From Misgurnus anguillicaudatus (lineage: Eukaryota; Chordata; Actinopteri; Cypriniformes; Cobitidae): a stretch of 64,000 nt of DNA. The number at the start of each line of letters is the position of its first letter. Positions within the stretch are counted from its first letter, which is position 1. The position numbers were made by a program, and so were the translations under genes. The notes below the pieces were generated by a model. That model made no database searches and was not told where the DNA came from. It saw nothing but the letters and a program-made list of their open reading frames with translations. The DNA lies in the NCBI RefSeq assembly GCF_027580225.2, contig NC_073354.2:27300001-27364000 (forward strand). The letters run 5' to 3'. Below are positions 1-12,063 of the stretch, in pieces.

Positions 1-1500
1 GGATGCAAGGATTGTGCCATATCTAAGACTCCTCGACATTTTCCCACCAGTACACTTTTACACTTCCCATTTTTACCGTCCATGGTCACATCTAGGAGTA
101 GACTTTGCCACGGACCTCCCGGCTTCCCAAAGTTACATCCATTTTTATCATTGTCGACCAATTCCCCAAGTTGATCAGACTCATACAGTACACCTCAAAG
201 GTTTACCCACTGCCATGGAAAGAGCAGAATTACTCTTCCAGCATGTGTTTAGATATTCCAAATAGATAGAGGTCCACAGTTTATCTCTATAGTCTGGAAA
301 TCTTTTATGAAACTCCTAGATGTGATGGTAAGCCTTTTCTCTGGTTATCACCCTCAGACCAATGGCCAAACAGAGAGAAAGATCCATGAAGTCAGTCGAT
401 TCCTCCAAACCTTTTGCCATAACCACCAGAACTCCTGGAACTAATTCCTTCCCTTGGCCAATTACGCATCAACTACTGGTCTCACCCAGTTTCAGTGCAT
501 ACTCCTAACCCTGGACCGAAGAACTCTCTGAAGTCCTTTCAGTGCAACACTGGTTCCAGGAGAGTGAGATGCTCATCACCAGTTGCGGTGGGCTGTGAGA
601 CATCAGCAATGTACAGCGGATGCCCACTGTTCAGGGACCTATAAAGTTGGACAGAAGGTGTGGTTGTCCACAAATACATCCGCCTGCATCTCCCTTGCAA
701 GAAGCTGGCAGATACATCGGCCTGTTTACCATCATCAAGGAGGTCAATCCTGTAGCTTTTGAACTTCAGCTCCCCCACACTAGGATTCATCCCGTCTTCC
801 ACGTGTCACAATTCAAACTATTTCACTCACCTGTTTCTCCCTTTCCCTCCACAGAGCCTGGTAAAAAAAGCCCCCCATCTCGAAGATATTGAAGTATACA
901 TTGTTCGGGAGTCAAGGTGGACAGCTAAAGTACCTTGTCGAGGGGTTCGGACCCAAGGAACGTTCCTAGGTCCCTTGAGATGACATTTTGGACCAGAACT
1001 GCTAAGGGAGTTCCACGCTACCCTCTCAGAGAAACCCACTCCACCTCGGCATCGTAAGCCCAGCTCCCCTCAGGAGCGGACTCCTCATTCACTCTCCCGC
1101 AACTTTCCGCATCATCTGACTTCTAATCACCGCCACCTGTTCACAATCACCTGCTCTCACTATAAAAGTCTTCCTCATTTACCTATTCAACATCTAGTCT
1201 TCTTATACATGCATCTCATCAGAGTGTATTGTGGTAACCTGCCTGACCCCTTTTGTGAAGATCAATATCCTCTCTCTCTCTCCATTGTTGTCATCGTCCA
1301 TTGTCTACTGTCAAGTAAGCGAATGTGTCTTTTGTTTTCTGTAGCTGTCAAGACAAGTTTGTATTTGGAGCTGCTTGTCTGCTGGTCATTACCATCACAA
1401 TTACTACCCCCATTCATCTGCCTGTTGCTTGTTTACTGTTTTAATAAATACATCATTGGTTTTACTCCGTTGTCATCTACATCTGGCTACTATAAAAAAA
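1..1500 (+). mobile_element. Degenerate Ty3/Gypsy-like pol 3' end and LTR (block copy 1)
   Basis: Broken frames resemble the integrase part of Ty3/Gypsy pol: [17 protein letters not shown] zinc-binding end, [28 protein letters not shown], and a C-terminal segment with RIHPVFHVSQFKLF. Stops and frameshifts interrupt it, so it is inactive. It is followed by LTR-like sequence with a TATA box (CTATAAAAG near 1160), a CT-rich run and AATAAA near 1442. The same block recurs at 12064-13880. Confidence 0.75.
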
Positions 1501-1656
1501 TGTCACAATATAAAACAATAGTATAGACTATTCTTAGTCTTTCCACTATAGCATCAACAATACAAGCACAGAATAATAATGTTATCTGAAGTTACAAACA
1601 ACCAAATGTTTAGAACCTCAACTGTCTGTCATACAATAAACAATCTCGGTCATTAA

Positions 1657-3262
1657 AGGCAGGATAGGAAGGAATTATCTAAAAAACTTTTTTACAAATT
1701 TGTTTAAACTGTCTTTAAATACCAATACATAAGTAAAATGTAAGTACTCTGAAAAAGAGAGTATAAAAATCGAGTGTCTGTAGACCTCTCACAACCTCAC
1801 AGCTAATTTTTTCATTCACTCCACCCCCTCCCTTCTGGGTTTCTACTAAAGCCACACCCCAAAACACATGAACGTGCGACGCTGACCGGCTCTGCTGGGA
1901 GAAGCATTTACCTGAGACGAGCGGAGAGGAAGGAGCGCGGTGCATGTAGTAACATCATGTCACAATCACATGTAAAAATACACCAAACTTTATCACTACG
2001 AATATAAACAAATAGGGTGGCTTTTATTACTCACTATTAAGCTAGCATATCGATACTGGTAAAGTTTAAAATATATTTTGTTTGATTCGGTAACAAACGA
2101 GCTAGTTATATTTTATAAGACAAAGCTAAAAACAGATTGCATTAATACAAGTTTTTTTATTACCATCAGTTAAGGGCGATCTATAATCGTGCCTAAGTTT
2201 CTTCGGTGTAGGCTATCCTTAGCCTGTGTGTAGCTCTGCGTAGCCTGACATGCACCTCGCAAAAATTTTAACAGCAAGTCAGATCTATGCGGACCACAAG
2301 CGCCGTGATTGGTCCACCAGAACCCCTCCCGTCAGGTAAAAAAACAGCGTCATAGGTATTTCCGTTTGTGACGTTTAAAACAAAGATGAGCCAAGTTGAG
2401 GAGTGATTTAACTCAAACTGCATCAAAAGTCGCTGTCTATTTACTTCCATCATTGCTGGTCTTCTCAAATCATACACAACAAGTTGCTGTTTCTTCTTCG
2501 TTTGTGGGTTAACTTCATGGTTAACTTGCCAAGCTTCTTTTTCTCTGACGGTCGGGCTGCTACTGTGGTTACACGCGTGGATACTGCCTACCAGCGGTTT
2601 ACGAGTGTTTAAACATAGACCCGGAGGACGATGCAAAAGTATAAATGAAAACCGGCGTGGAACCTACGCCGTCGCGGCTACGCGTAGGACCTACGCACGA
2701 CTATAACGAGCCCTTTACACTGTGATAAAGGCGAATTTCATGGAAGATTCATGAAATATAAGGTGTTTTGCATGTAAGAGTTTCCGTGATGAAAGCATTG
2801 TTGACTCTGATGAGGACTACACTCCAGAGACAATACCGCTACCGTATCGTCAACTCGATTTCTTCGTTTATTCCTTTTTTGCCTCGTTTGCCTTCCCTGA
2901 CTGGATATGCAGGTACTGTGAGTTCTGAATGCTTTTACTCTGCCATACTTTTGCTTTTCCTAGAGTGCCTCGTGCACGTTCAAATCAATCGGGTGTGCGC
3001 ATGTGTGGGCAGATCCCATAGCAACAGGGGTGGAGCCATGGTCACGAGAGAGAGTGATAGTCACGCAAGCCAATCATTTGCTTCGTCCCGAATGGAAATA
3101 ATTAGCTGTGTTTAAAACAGTCGTGAGAGGTCTACATACACTCGAGTTTTATACTTTCTTTTTCAGAGTACTTACATTTTAATCATGTATTGGTATACAA
3201 AGACAGCCCAAACAAATTTACAAAAAAGCTCTTTTAGATAATTCTAAAGGCCTATCCTGCCT
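1657..3262. mobile_element. TTAA-flanked DNA element with long terminal inverted repeats (copy 1)
   Basis: The left end AGGCAGGATAGG (after TTAA 1653-1656) and right end CCTATCCTGCCT (before TTAA 3263-3266) are inverted repeats that extend with gaps for about 170 bp (1657-1830 against 3080-3262). A TTAA target duplication suggests piggyBac- or Kolobok-type integration. No transposase was seen. A second element (2173-2714) is nested inside. The left flank is intron sequence similar to that near 52140 and 58315. Confidence 0.7.
2173..2714. mobile_element. Harbinger-like MITE nested in the TTAA element (copy 1)
   Basis: A 542-bp element with inverted ends AGGGCGATCTATAATCGTGC and GCACGACTATAACGAGCCCT, flanked by TTA (2170-2172 and 2715-2717). 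A 3-bp TTA duplication is typical of PIF/Harbinger. No coding capacity is seen. Confidence 0.65.
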
Positions 3263-3306
3263 TTAATAGAAGTGAAGCAAATTCTCTTAAAAATACTCCT
3301 AATGAA

Positions 3307-3362
3307 TCAAATGAATCCCAAACAATCCCAAATTCTGGCTACCCGCCTAAACACATTTTTAC
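3307..3362 (-). CDS. Candidate terminal exon of module copy 1
   Basis: A phase-1 acceptor (TTTTGCAG) followed by 18 codons and TGA at 3309-3307, the same as in copies 2 and 3. It lies between the last EGF exon and the right end of a TTAA-flanked transposon. Confidence 0.22.
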
Positions 3363-3502
3363 CTGCAAAATTAAATTCAAGACCACCGAACCCATCGAGT
3401 CTGGCAACACTGCATCTATGTGCACTGCAGTCTCGGCGCCATGGGCGGGCACTGGGGGGTTGGCCATGTGTGTTAGTATGTATTACAAATTCAAACACTT
3501 AC

Positions 3503-4143
3503 CAATACATGGGTTACTATTACTAACAGTTTCACTCATGTTTGTAACATTATATCCTCTCAAACAAGAGCATGAGTAGTTTCCATTGTAATTCTGACAA
3601 TATGAGTTGGGTCCACAAACAGAAAATAAGTCGAGACATTCATTAATATCTGAAATGAAAAAATGAGAAATGTATAACCTTATGAGTATAATGTATTTTT
3701 CACAGTATGTAAATAATAGCACATCAAACATAGTCTTTTATATTTAGCATAATCAATACCAGCACTGAATTGTTAAGTACAAATAGAAACCAAAGATTCA
3801 GAACCTCAACTGTCAGTGATACAAAAAATTGGTCATTAACGGTTGACAGACAATACACACAAGTAAAGCCTGAACTCACCTGTGCATGTGTTATTGATGC
3901 TGATTGTGAGATACGGGAATGTTGCAGTAAATCCAGCCAAACATGAGCAACTGTAACTTCCATTTACATTTGTGCAGTTGGAGTTTGGTCCACATACAGA
4001 TGAATTCACTTTACATTCATCCACATCTGGACAATGAACAACACAAGACAAAATAAACTGAATATTTAAAAAAACTTCCTGTTTAATAAAACATCTTCAA
4101 TTGTGACAACATTTTGTCACTTTATCTGATGAACAATATTCAA

Positions 4144-4236
<93 letters not shown>

Positions 4237-7200
4237 ACAGTTTTAAACACTTACCAGTACATGGGTTACTATTACTAACAGTTTCATTCATATTTGTAAC
4301 ATTATATCCTCTCAAACAAGAGCACGAGTAGCTTCCATTGTAATTCTGACAATATGAGTTTGGTCCACAAATCGAAGATGAGTTGAGACATTCATTGATA
4401 TCTGAAACTAAACAATTGACAAATTTACCATTACGAGTTTCATGTATTTTTTTCACAGTATGTAAACTATAACTAATAATATTCATACGTTTTTTTACTT
4501 TAACATTCATCAATGCCAGCACTGAATTATGTGTACAAACAGAAACCAACAGAAACCTGAATTAAGTACAAACAGAAACCAACTGTCATACGAAAAAAAC
4601 TTTCTTGGTCATCATTAATGATCGACAGACAATACATAAAAGTGAGATAAGATCTCACCTGTGCATGTGTTATTGATGCTGATGGTGAGATTTGGGAATG
4701 TGGCAGTAAATCCATCCAAACATGAGCAATTGTAACCTCCATTTACATTTGTGCAGTTGGAGTTTGGTCCACATACAGATGAATTCACCTGACACTCATC
4801 CACATCTGGAAAGGGAACAACACAAAACAAATTAACAAAATATAAAAACTAATTAATAAAACACGTATGATTGTAACAATTTTACATCAAGTATCCAATT
4901 TAAACACTTACCAGTACATGGGTTACTATTACTAACAGTTTCATTCATATTTGTAACATTATATCCTCTCAAACAAGAGCATGAGTAGCTTCCATTGATA
5001 TTCTGACAATATGAGTTTGGTCCACACACCAAAGATGAGCTGAGACATTCAGCAATATCTGAAATGAAACAATTGACAAATTTAACATTATGAATCTAAT
5101 GTATTATATATAAACATATATAAACAATAACACAGATTTTTTTTCATAGTTTTTCACCTTTAGCACCAACAACACCACCACTAAATTATGAAGTACAAAT
5201 ATAAACAAAAGGTTTAGAACCTCAACTTTATATTTTTTCAATATATATATATATTTTTCAACACATGAAATCAATAGCACAGATTATTCTTTGGGGCGTT
5301 TTCCCGGACATGGTTTAGGTAAATCCAGGACTATGCCTTATTTATATTAGATAATTTAAGACGTTTTTACAAACATAACTTACAAAAAACACCACAGGTG
5401 TGCGTCTTAAGACAAAACAAGGTCATTGATGTATGTTAAACAGGACAAGGTGTTTTTAAATGAAAACAAACATGCATTATATTCTGGGACCAGGATAAGC
5501 CCTGTCCGAGGAACTGCCCCTTTGTGTTTTTATTTTAGCATCAACAATACCAGCACTTTGAAGGGATGGATTTCTAATATCTACCTCAGCCATATCTACG
5601 CACGCTATCTCCATACAATCCTTCTTCATGCACGTAAAAGGAAAGGACATTTTTGTTGGGAAATCTCTGTGGTGTTTAATGGATTTGAAGCAAAAGTATT
5701 TGATGAACGCAACTACGTGCCAAGAGCATTTTTTTATATCATAATTTTATTTTTGAGGGTGGTGGCGTTTGTGGCTTTTGTATCTGAGGTCTTCATATAT
5801 TATAATTACTGTCAATTAGAGTCAATCAGATCTCACCTGTGCATGTGTTATTTAGGTTGATGGTGAGATTTGGGAATGTTGCTGTAAATCCATCCACACA
5901 TGAACAATTGTACCCTTCATTTACATTTGTGCAGTAGGAGTTTGGACCACATACAGATGAATTCACATAAATTTCATTCACATCTGGAAAAGAAACAGAA
6001 TACAAAATTAACTGAATATTTAAAAACATTTCCTAATAAATAAAACACTAATACTCTCTTATTTTTAAGTTTTATTAGATTATTATCAATATAATTGCAG
6101 AGCATTAATAAAAAGACTTTCTTTTTCACGTTTGCCTTTTAATTTTAATATTTTAAGATTTAGTACTGATTTTATTCTGGTGACCAGCCTTACTTTGTTG
6201 TTCAGCCGCAAAAAAATAAAAATACAAATGCAAAGCTTATTTATTTTGCTTTCAGATGATATTTAATTCTCCATTTCAAAAAATTATGACTTATGACTCG
6301 TTTTATGGTCCAGGATCACATGGCAAAAATGCACCAGAAAAGCTGAAAATAAAATTACCATTGAATTGACAACCCGGTGATCCAAGATCTGTTCTAAAGG
6401 CCCATCTGCCTAAAACATTGACATTGCTGCTGTATTTTAAGCTTGTGAAGTTATCCAGTTTTCCAGTAATTGAGTAGCGTGAGTTGAAGTTGTCATAACC
6501 AGCCTAAGACAGACATGCAGATATTTCTTCAGTTAGCTATATATAGATAAGACAACCCTTTATTAATTTTTCATAATGTGCATACCTGTACAGGTAAGTG
6601 TGATGGGGCAATTGTACCATAGTTTATTAAAACAAATGAGAAATTGCCATTCGAAATCAAAACCACTTGGAAAGATGTTTCCTGCAAATACATAAACAAT
6701 TTTCAATCTTGAATACTACTGACATATTTTGCTATATTTTTACTAGACAAAGTTTCTCACTGTTCCTGAATTTGGAAAATACGCCACTCTGTCCCATGTT
6801 GCAACAAAGACCCATGAAGCAGAAAAGTTGAGGTCAGGGAAGTATTGGTTTATGTCTTGTGTAGCTTGTGTCAGGACACTGCCAGATGTGTACTGCTGAT
6901 ATGAAATGACACCGTTTAAACGGTTATCAATATCAGTCCAGAGTGGAGCAATGATGTCTATCCCACCATATGCTTGGATACTGTAGGGAATGTAGCTGTA
7001 CCATGCTGTATCAAAAGTCAAGTGTCCATTGTTGTTAACCTGAAAAATGGATGTATTATCATGAACATAATCCTTACAAATGCAATGTATGGCAGAGTAA
7101 TGTCATTTATTTGATACTTATTCTTTTATTCACTCAAAAGTAAAGTAAATAGTTACCTGAAGCTATAGATAGATAGTTGAATTTGAAACATAATATTTTG

Positions 7201-7639
7201 TATAAGATTGACTTACATAAATTTGGTTGTATGTGTGTCCAAAATATATATATGGTTGCAGGAGGTAAATCACTGCAGAACTTCCATCATCAATGCGTTC
7301 ATTCACTATGTCTTCAATTCCATATGGATAAAATGAACCTGGGTCTAAAATAAATAATACAGAGCATTAAAGAGTAATAGATAATACATCTATTAAACTA
7401 ACATATATTGTGCATATACATCTATGTGCAAACAAAAGGTTTTGGGGGGCTAAACTCTTTGAGCATTTATTTACATCATTATGAGATCTGATGTGAGATC
7501 TCACCTGCGCATGTGTTGATGGTGACATTTGGCAATGTTGCAGTAAATCCATCCAAACATGAGCAACTGTAACCTCCATTTAAATTTGTGCAGTTGGAAT
7601 TTGCACATACAAATGGATTCACCTGACATTCATCCACAT
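3503..7639 (-). CDS. Gene A module copy 1 (EGF-NIDO-6 EGF)
   Basis: Exons: EGF 7639-7505 (135 bp), NIDO 7344-7217, 7039-6761, 6681-6586, 6503-6359, then EGF 5983-5837, 5058-4912, 4805-4659, 4401-4255, 4026-3880 and 3649-3503, all phase 1-1 and open. The type A/B alternation matches copy 3, but one B/A pair is missing. EGF 5837 has the same EIYV change as in the other copies. Introns contain an (AT)n tract and a short MITE. Upstream (7691-7887) there is Gypsy-like pol sequence and no start exon. Confidence 0.85.
4147..4231. repeat. (AT)n microsatellite
   Basis: About 85 bases of uninterrupted AT repeat in the intron between EGF exons 4255 and 3880. In copy 3 the matching intron keeps only a short AT tract (near 23923), and copy 2 lost this intron with the hybrid exon. 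Confidence 0.95.
5293..5520. mobile_element. Short MITE with GGGGCG...CCCC ends
   Basis: A ~228-bp element with ends GGGGCGTTTTCCCGGA and TCCGAGGAACTGCCCC (imperfect inverted repeat), in the intron before EGF exon 5837. Related copies are at 9665-9891 and 47676-47914, and a right-end piece near 26640-26724. Confidence 0.65.
6359..7344 (-). CDS. NIDO domain of module copy 1
   Basis: Four exons of 128, 279, 96 and 145 bp encoding [82 protein letters not shown] and GYDNFNSRYSI. The exons flow in frame between an EGF exon (7505) and the next EGF exon (5837). Confidence 0.92.
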
Positions 7640-7690
7640 CTGGAAGAGGTATAACACAATACAAAATCAACTAACATACACACACAATTC

Positions 7691-7887
7691 GGGAAAAATG
7701 AAAGAATTGCATGGAAGTTATTGAAAGTGTGTGAAAAGGTTATTTGTTTGTCTTATCAATTGGAGTGAAGAGAATACAATCCCTGAAACTCAAAAAGTTA
7801 CGCTGAGCTGCCCCGCTACTCTTAAGTATGTACCTCTGCATCATCGGAAACCACTCATTCATAAAGCACATATCTCTACAGGCTCTG
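7691..7887 (+). mobile_element. Gypsy-like pol fragment ending at a duplication junction
   Basis: Nearly identical to 12065-12262 up to ...TACAGGCTCTGG. At 7888 it changes to sequence homologous to 2779 and 22509 (inside the TTAA element). The fragment is a piece of pol just upstream of the integrase zinc-binding region. Confidence 0.75.
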
Positions 7888-8412
7888 GTTTCCGTGATGA
7901 AAGCATTGTTGACTCTGATGAGGACTACACTCTAGAGACAATACCACTACCGCATCGTCGACTCGAGGAAAAGCCACGTGATATTTACTCTCGTTTGATT
8001 TCTTCGTTTATTCCTTTTTTGCCTCGGTTGCCTTCGCTGACTGCATATGCAGGTACTGTGAGTTTTGAATGCTTTTTCTCTGCCGTACTTTTGCTCTTCC
8101 TAGAGTGCCTCGTGCACGTTCAAATCAATCGAGTGTGTGCATGTGTGGGCAGATCCTGTAGCAACAGGGGTGGTGCCATGGTCATGAGAGAGAGTGATAG
8201 TCACGCAAGCCAATCATTTGCTTCGTCCCGAATGGAAATAATTAGCTGTGTTTAAAACAGTCGTGAGAGGTCTACATACACTCGAGTTTTATACTTTCTT
8301 TTTCAGAGTACTTACATTTTAATTATGTATTGGTATATAAAGACAGTTTAAACAAATTTATAAAAAAGTTTTTTTAGATAATTCTAATTTTTAGATAAGG
8401 CCTATCCTGCCT
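7888..8412. mobile_element. Right half of the TTAA element (copy 2)
   Basis: Homologous to 2779-3262 and 22509-23033, ending CCTATCCTGCCT followed by TTAA. The left half is absent because the tandem-duplication breakpoint falls inside the element. Confidence 0.7.
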
Positions 8413-8456
8413 TTAATATAAGTGAAGCAAGATCTCTTAAAAATACTCCTAATGAA

Positions 8457-8512
8457 TCAAATGAATCCCAAACAATCCCAAATTCTGGCTACCCGCCTAA
8501 ACACATTTTTAC
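8457..8512 (-). CDS. Candidate terminal exon of module copy 2
   Basis: Same 56-bp acceptor-plus-stop structure as 23078-23133, with TGA at 8459-8457. Conservation between copies follows from recent duplication and is not strong evidence of coding. Confidence 0.22.
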
Positions 8513-8652
8513 CTGCAAAATCAAATTCAAGACCACCGAACCCATCGAGTCTGGCAACACTGCATCTATGTGCACTGCAGTCTCGGCGCCATGGGCGGGC
8601 ACTGGGGGCTTGGCCATGTGTGTTAGTATGTATAACAAATTCAAACACTTAC

Positions 8653-11600
8653 CAATACATGGGTTACTATTACTAACAGTTTCACTCATGTTTGTAACAT
8701 TATATCCTCTCAAACAAGAGCATGAGTAGTTTCCATTGTAATTCTGACAATATGAGTTTGGTCCACAAACAGAAAATAAGTCGAGACATTCATTAATATC
8801 TGAAATGAAAAAATGAGAAATGTATAACCTTATGAGTATAATGTATTTTTCACAGTATGTAAATAATAGCACATCAAACATAGTGTTTTATATTTAGCAT
8901 AATCAATACCAGCACTGAATTGTTAAGTACAAATAGAAACCAAAGATTCAGAACCTCAACTGTCAGTGATACAAAAAATTGGTCATTAACAGTTGACAGA
9001 CAATACACACAAGTAAAGCCTGAACCCACCTGTGCATGTGTTATTGATGCTGATTGTGAGATACGGGAATGTTGCAGTAAATCCATCCAAACATGAGCAA
9101 TTGTAACCTCCATTTACATTTGTGCAGTTGGAGTTTGGTCCACATACAGATGAATTCACCTGACACTCATCCACATCTGGAAAGGGAACAACACAAAACA
9201 AATTAACAAAATATAAAAACTAATTAATAAAACACATATGATTGTAACAATTTTACATCAAGTATCCAATTTAAACACTTACCAGTACATTGGTTACTAT
9301 TACTAACAGTTTCATTCATATTTGTAACATTATATCCTCTCAAACAAGAGCATGAGTAGCTTCCATTGATATTCTGACAATATGAGTTTGGTCCACACAC
9401 CAAAGATGAGCTGCTGAGACATTCAGCAATATCTGAAATGAAACAATTGACAAATTTAACATTATGAATCTAATGTATTATATATAAACATATATAAACA
9501 ATAACACAGATTTTTTTTCATAGTTTTTCACCTTTAGCACCAACAACACCACCACTAAATTATGAAGTACAAATATAAACAAAAGGTTTAGAACCTCAAC
9601 TTTATATTTTTTCTATATATATATATTTTTCAACACATGAAATCAATAGCACAGATTATTCTTTGGGGCGTTTTCCCGGACATGGTTTAGGTAAATCCAG
9701 GACTATGCCTTATTTATATTAGATAATTTAAGACGTTTTTACAAACATAACTTACAAAAAACAAAACAGGTGTGCGTCTTAAGACAAAACAATGTCATTG
9801 ATGTATGTTAAACAGGACAAGGTGTTTTTAAATGAAAACAAACATGCATTATATTCTGGGACCAGGATAAGCCCTTTCGAGGAACCGCCCCTTTGTGTTT
9901 TTATTTTAGCATCAACAATACCAGCACTTTGAAGGGATGGATTTCTAATATCTACCTCAGCCATATCTACGCACGCTATCTCCATACAATCCTTCTTCAT
10001 GCACGTAAAAGCAAAGGACATTTTTGTTGGGAAATCTCTGTGGTGTTTAATGGATCTGAAGCAAAAAGTATTTGATGAACGCAACTACGTGCCAAGAGCA
10101 TTTTGTTAATATCATTATTTTATTTTTTAAGGGTGATGGCGTTTGTGGCTTTTGTATCTGAGGTCTTCATATATTATAATTACTGTCAATTAGAGTCAAC
10201 CAGATCTCACCTGTGCATGTGTTATTAAGGTTGATGGTGAGATTTGGGAATGTTGCTGTAAATCCATCCACACATGAACAATTGTACCCTTCATTTACAT
10301 TTGTGCAGTAGGAGTTTGGACCACATACAGATGAATTCACATAAATTTCATTCACATCTGGAAAAGAAACAGAATACAAAATTAACTGAATATTTAAAAA
10401 CATTTCCTAATAAATAAAACACTAATACTCTCTTATTTTTAAGTTTTATTAGATTATTATCAATATAATTGCGGAGCATTAATAAAAAGCCTTTCTTTTT
10501 CACGTTTGCCTTTTAATTTTAATATTTTAAGATTTAGTACTGATTTTATTCTGGTGACCAGCCTTACTTTGTTGTTCAGCCGCAAAAAAATAAAAATACA
10601 AATGCAAAGCTTATTTATTTTGCTTTCAGATGATATTTAATTCTCCATTTCAAAAAATTATGACTTATGACTCGTTTTATGGTCCAGGATCACATGGCAA
10701 AAATGCACCAGAAAAGCTGAAAATAAATTTACCATTGAATTGACAACCCGGTGATCCAAGATCTGTTCTGAAGGCCCATCTGCCTAAAACATTGACATTG
10801 CTGCTGTATTTTAAGCTTGTGAAGTTATCCAGTTTTCCAGTAATTGAGTAGCGTGAGTTGATGTTGTCATAACCAGCCTAAGACAGACATGCAGATATTT
10901 CTTCAGTTAGCTATATATAGATAAGACAACCCTTTATTAATTTTTCATAATGTGCATACCTGTACAGGTAAGTGTGATGGGGCAATTGTACCATAGTTTA
11001 TTAAAACAAATGAGAAATTGCCATTCGAAATCAAAACCACTTGGAAAGATGTTTCCTGCAAATACATAAACAGTTTTCAATCTTGAATCCCATTGACATA
11101 TTTTACTATATTTTTACTAGACAAAGTTTCTCACTGTTCCTGAATTTGGAAAATACGCCACTCTGTCCCATGTTGCAACAAAGACCCATGAAGCAGAAAA
11201 GTTGAGGTCAGGGAAGTATTGGTTTATGTCTTGTGTAGCTTGTGTCAGGACACTGCCAGATGTGTACTGCTGATATGAAATGACACCGTTTAAACGGTTA
11301 TCAATATCAGTCCAGAGTGGAGCAATGATGTCTTTCCCACCATATGCTTGGATACCGTAGGGAATGTATCTGTACCATGCTGTATCAAAAGTCAAGTGTC
11401 CATTGTTGTTAACCTGAAAAATGGATGTATTATCATGAACATAATCCTTACAAATGCAATGTATGGCAGAGTAATGTCATTTATTTGATACTTATTCTTT
11501 TATTCACTCAAAAGTAAAGTAAATAGTTACCTGAAGCTATAGATAGATAGTTGAATTTGAAACATAATATTTTGTATAAGATTGACTTACATAAATTTGG

Positions 11601-12013
11601 TTGTATGTGTGTCCAAAATATATATATGGTTGCAGGAGGTAAATCACTGCAGAACTTCCATCATCAATTCGTTCATTCACTATGTCTTCAATTCCATATG
11701 GATAAAATGAACCTGGGTCTAAAATAAATAATACAGAGCATTAAAGAGTAATAGATAATACATCTATTAAACTAACATATATTGTGCATATACATCTATG
11801 TGCAAACAAAAGGTTTTGGGGGGCTAAACTCTTTGAGCATTTATTTACATCATTATGAGATCTGATGTGAGATCTCACCTGCGCATGTGTTGATGGTGAC
11901 ATTTGGCAATGTTGCAGTAAATCCATCCAAACATGAGCAACTGTAACCTCCATTTAAATTTGTGCAGTTGGAATTTGCACATACAAATGGATTCACCTGA
12001 CATTCATCCACAT
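8653..12013 (-). CDS. Gene A module copy 2 (EGF-NIDO-4 EGF)
   Basis: Exons: EGF 12013-11879 (135 bp), NIDO 11718-11591, 11413-11135, 11055-10960, 10877-10733, then EGF 10357-10211, 9432-9283 (150 bp), 9176-9030 and 8799-8653. All are open, with intact splice sites and phase 1-1 at the module borders. No signal peptide or start is seen upstream. The module ends instead in Gypsy-like pol sequence at 12064. It could be internal exons of one large gene A, or a truncated copy. The NIDO part differs from copy 1 by a few substitutions only. EGF exon 9030-9176 is a hybrid of two exons of copy 1. Confidence 0.85.
9665..9891. mobile_element. Short MITE, copy in module 2
   Basis: Same element as 5293-5520 at the equivalent intron position, so it was present before the duplication. 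Ends GGGGCGTTTTCCCGGA and GAGGAACCGCCCC. Confidence 0.65.
10733..11718 (-). CDS. NIDO domain of module copy 2
   Basis: Four exons with the same sizes as in the other copies (128, 279, 96, 145 bp). The 279-bp exon encodes LTFDTAWYRYIPYGIQAYGG, IIAPLWTDIDNR and [17 protein letters not shown]. Relative to copy 1 it has Arg, Gly and Lys for Ser, Ser and Ile in the variable stretch, all non-disabling. Confidence 0.92.
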
Positions 12014-12063
12014 CTGGAAGAGGTATAACACAATACAAAATCAACTAACATACACACACAATT

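Noticed and set aside
4147..4231. AT-rich replication origin or matrix-attachment site
   Set aside because: A simple (AT)n microsatellite that is short or absent in sister copies. Nothing else supports a function.
7731..8255. 174-codon plus-strand frame
   Set aside because: It runs from a Gypsy-like pol fragment across the duplication junction into transposon sequence. The composition is not gene-like and similar stretches elsewhere are broken.
3483..8881. ORFs continuing from EGF exons into introns (for example the 130-codon minus-strand frame at 8489-8881)
   Set aside because: Good donors (GTAAG) follow the NPC[IT]G codons, and homologous exons elsewhere end at the same point. The extensions are intron read-through.
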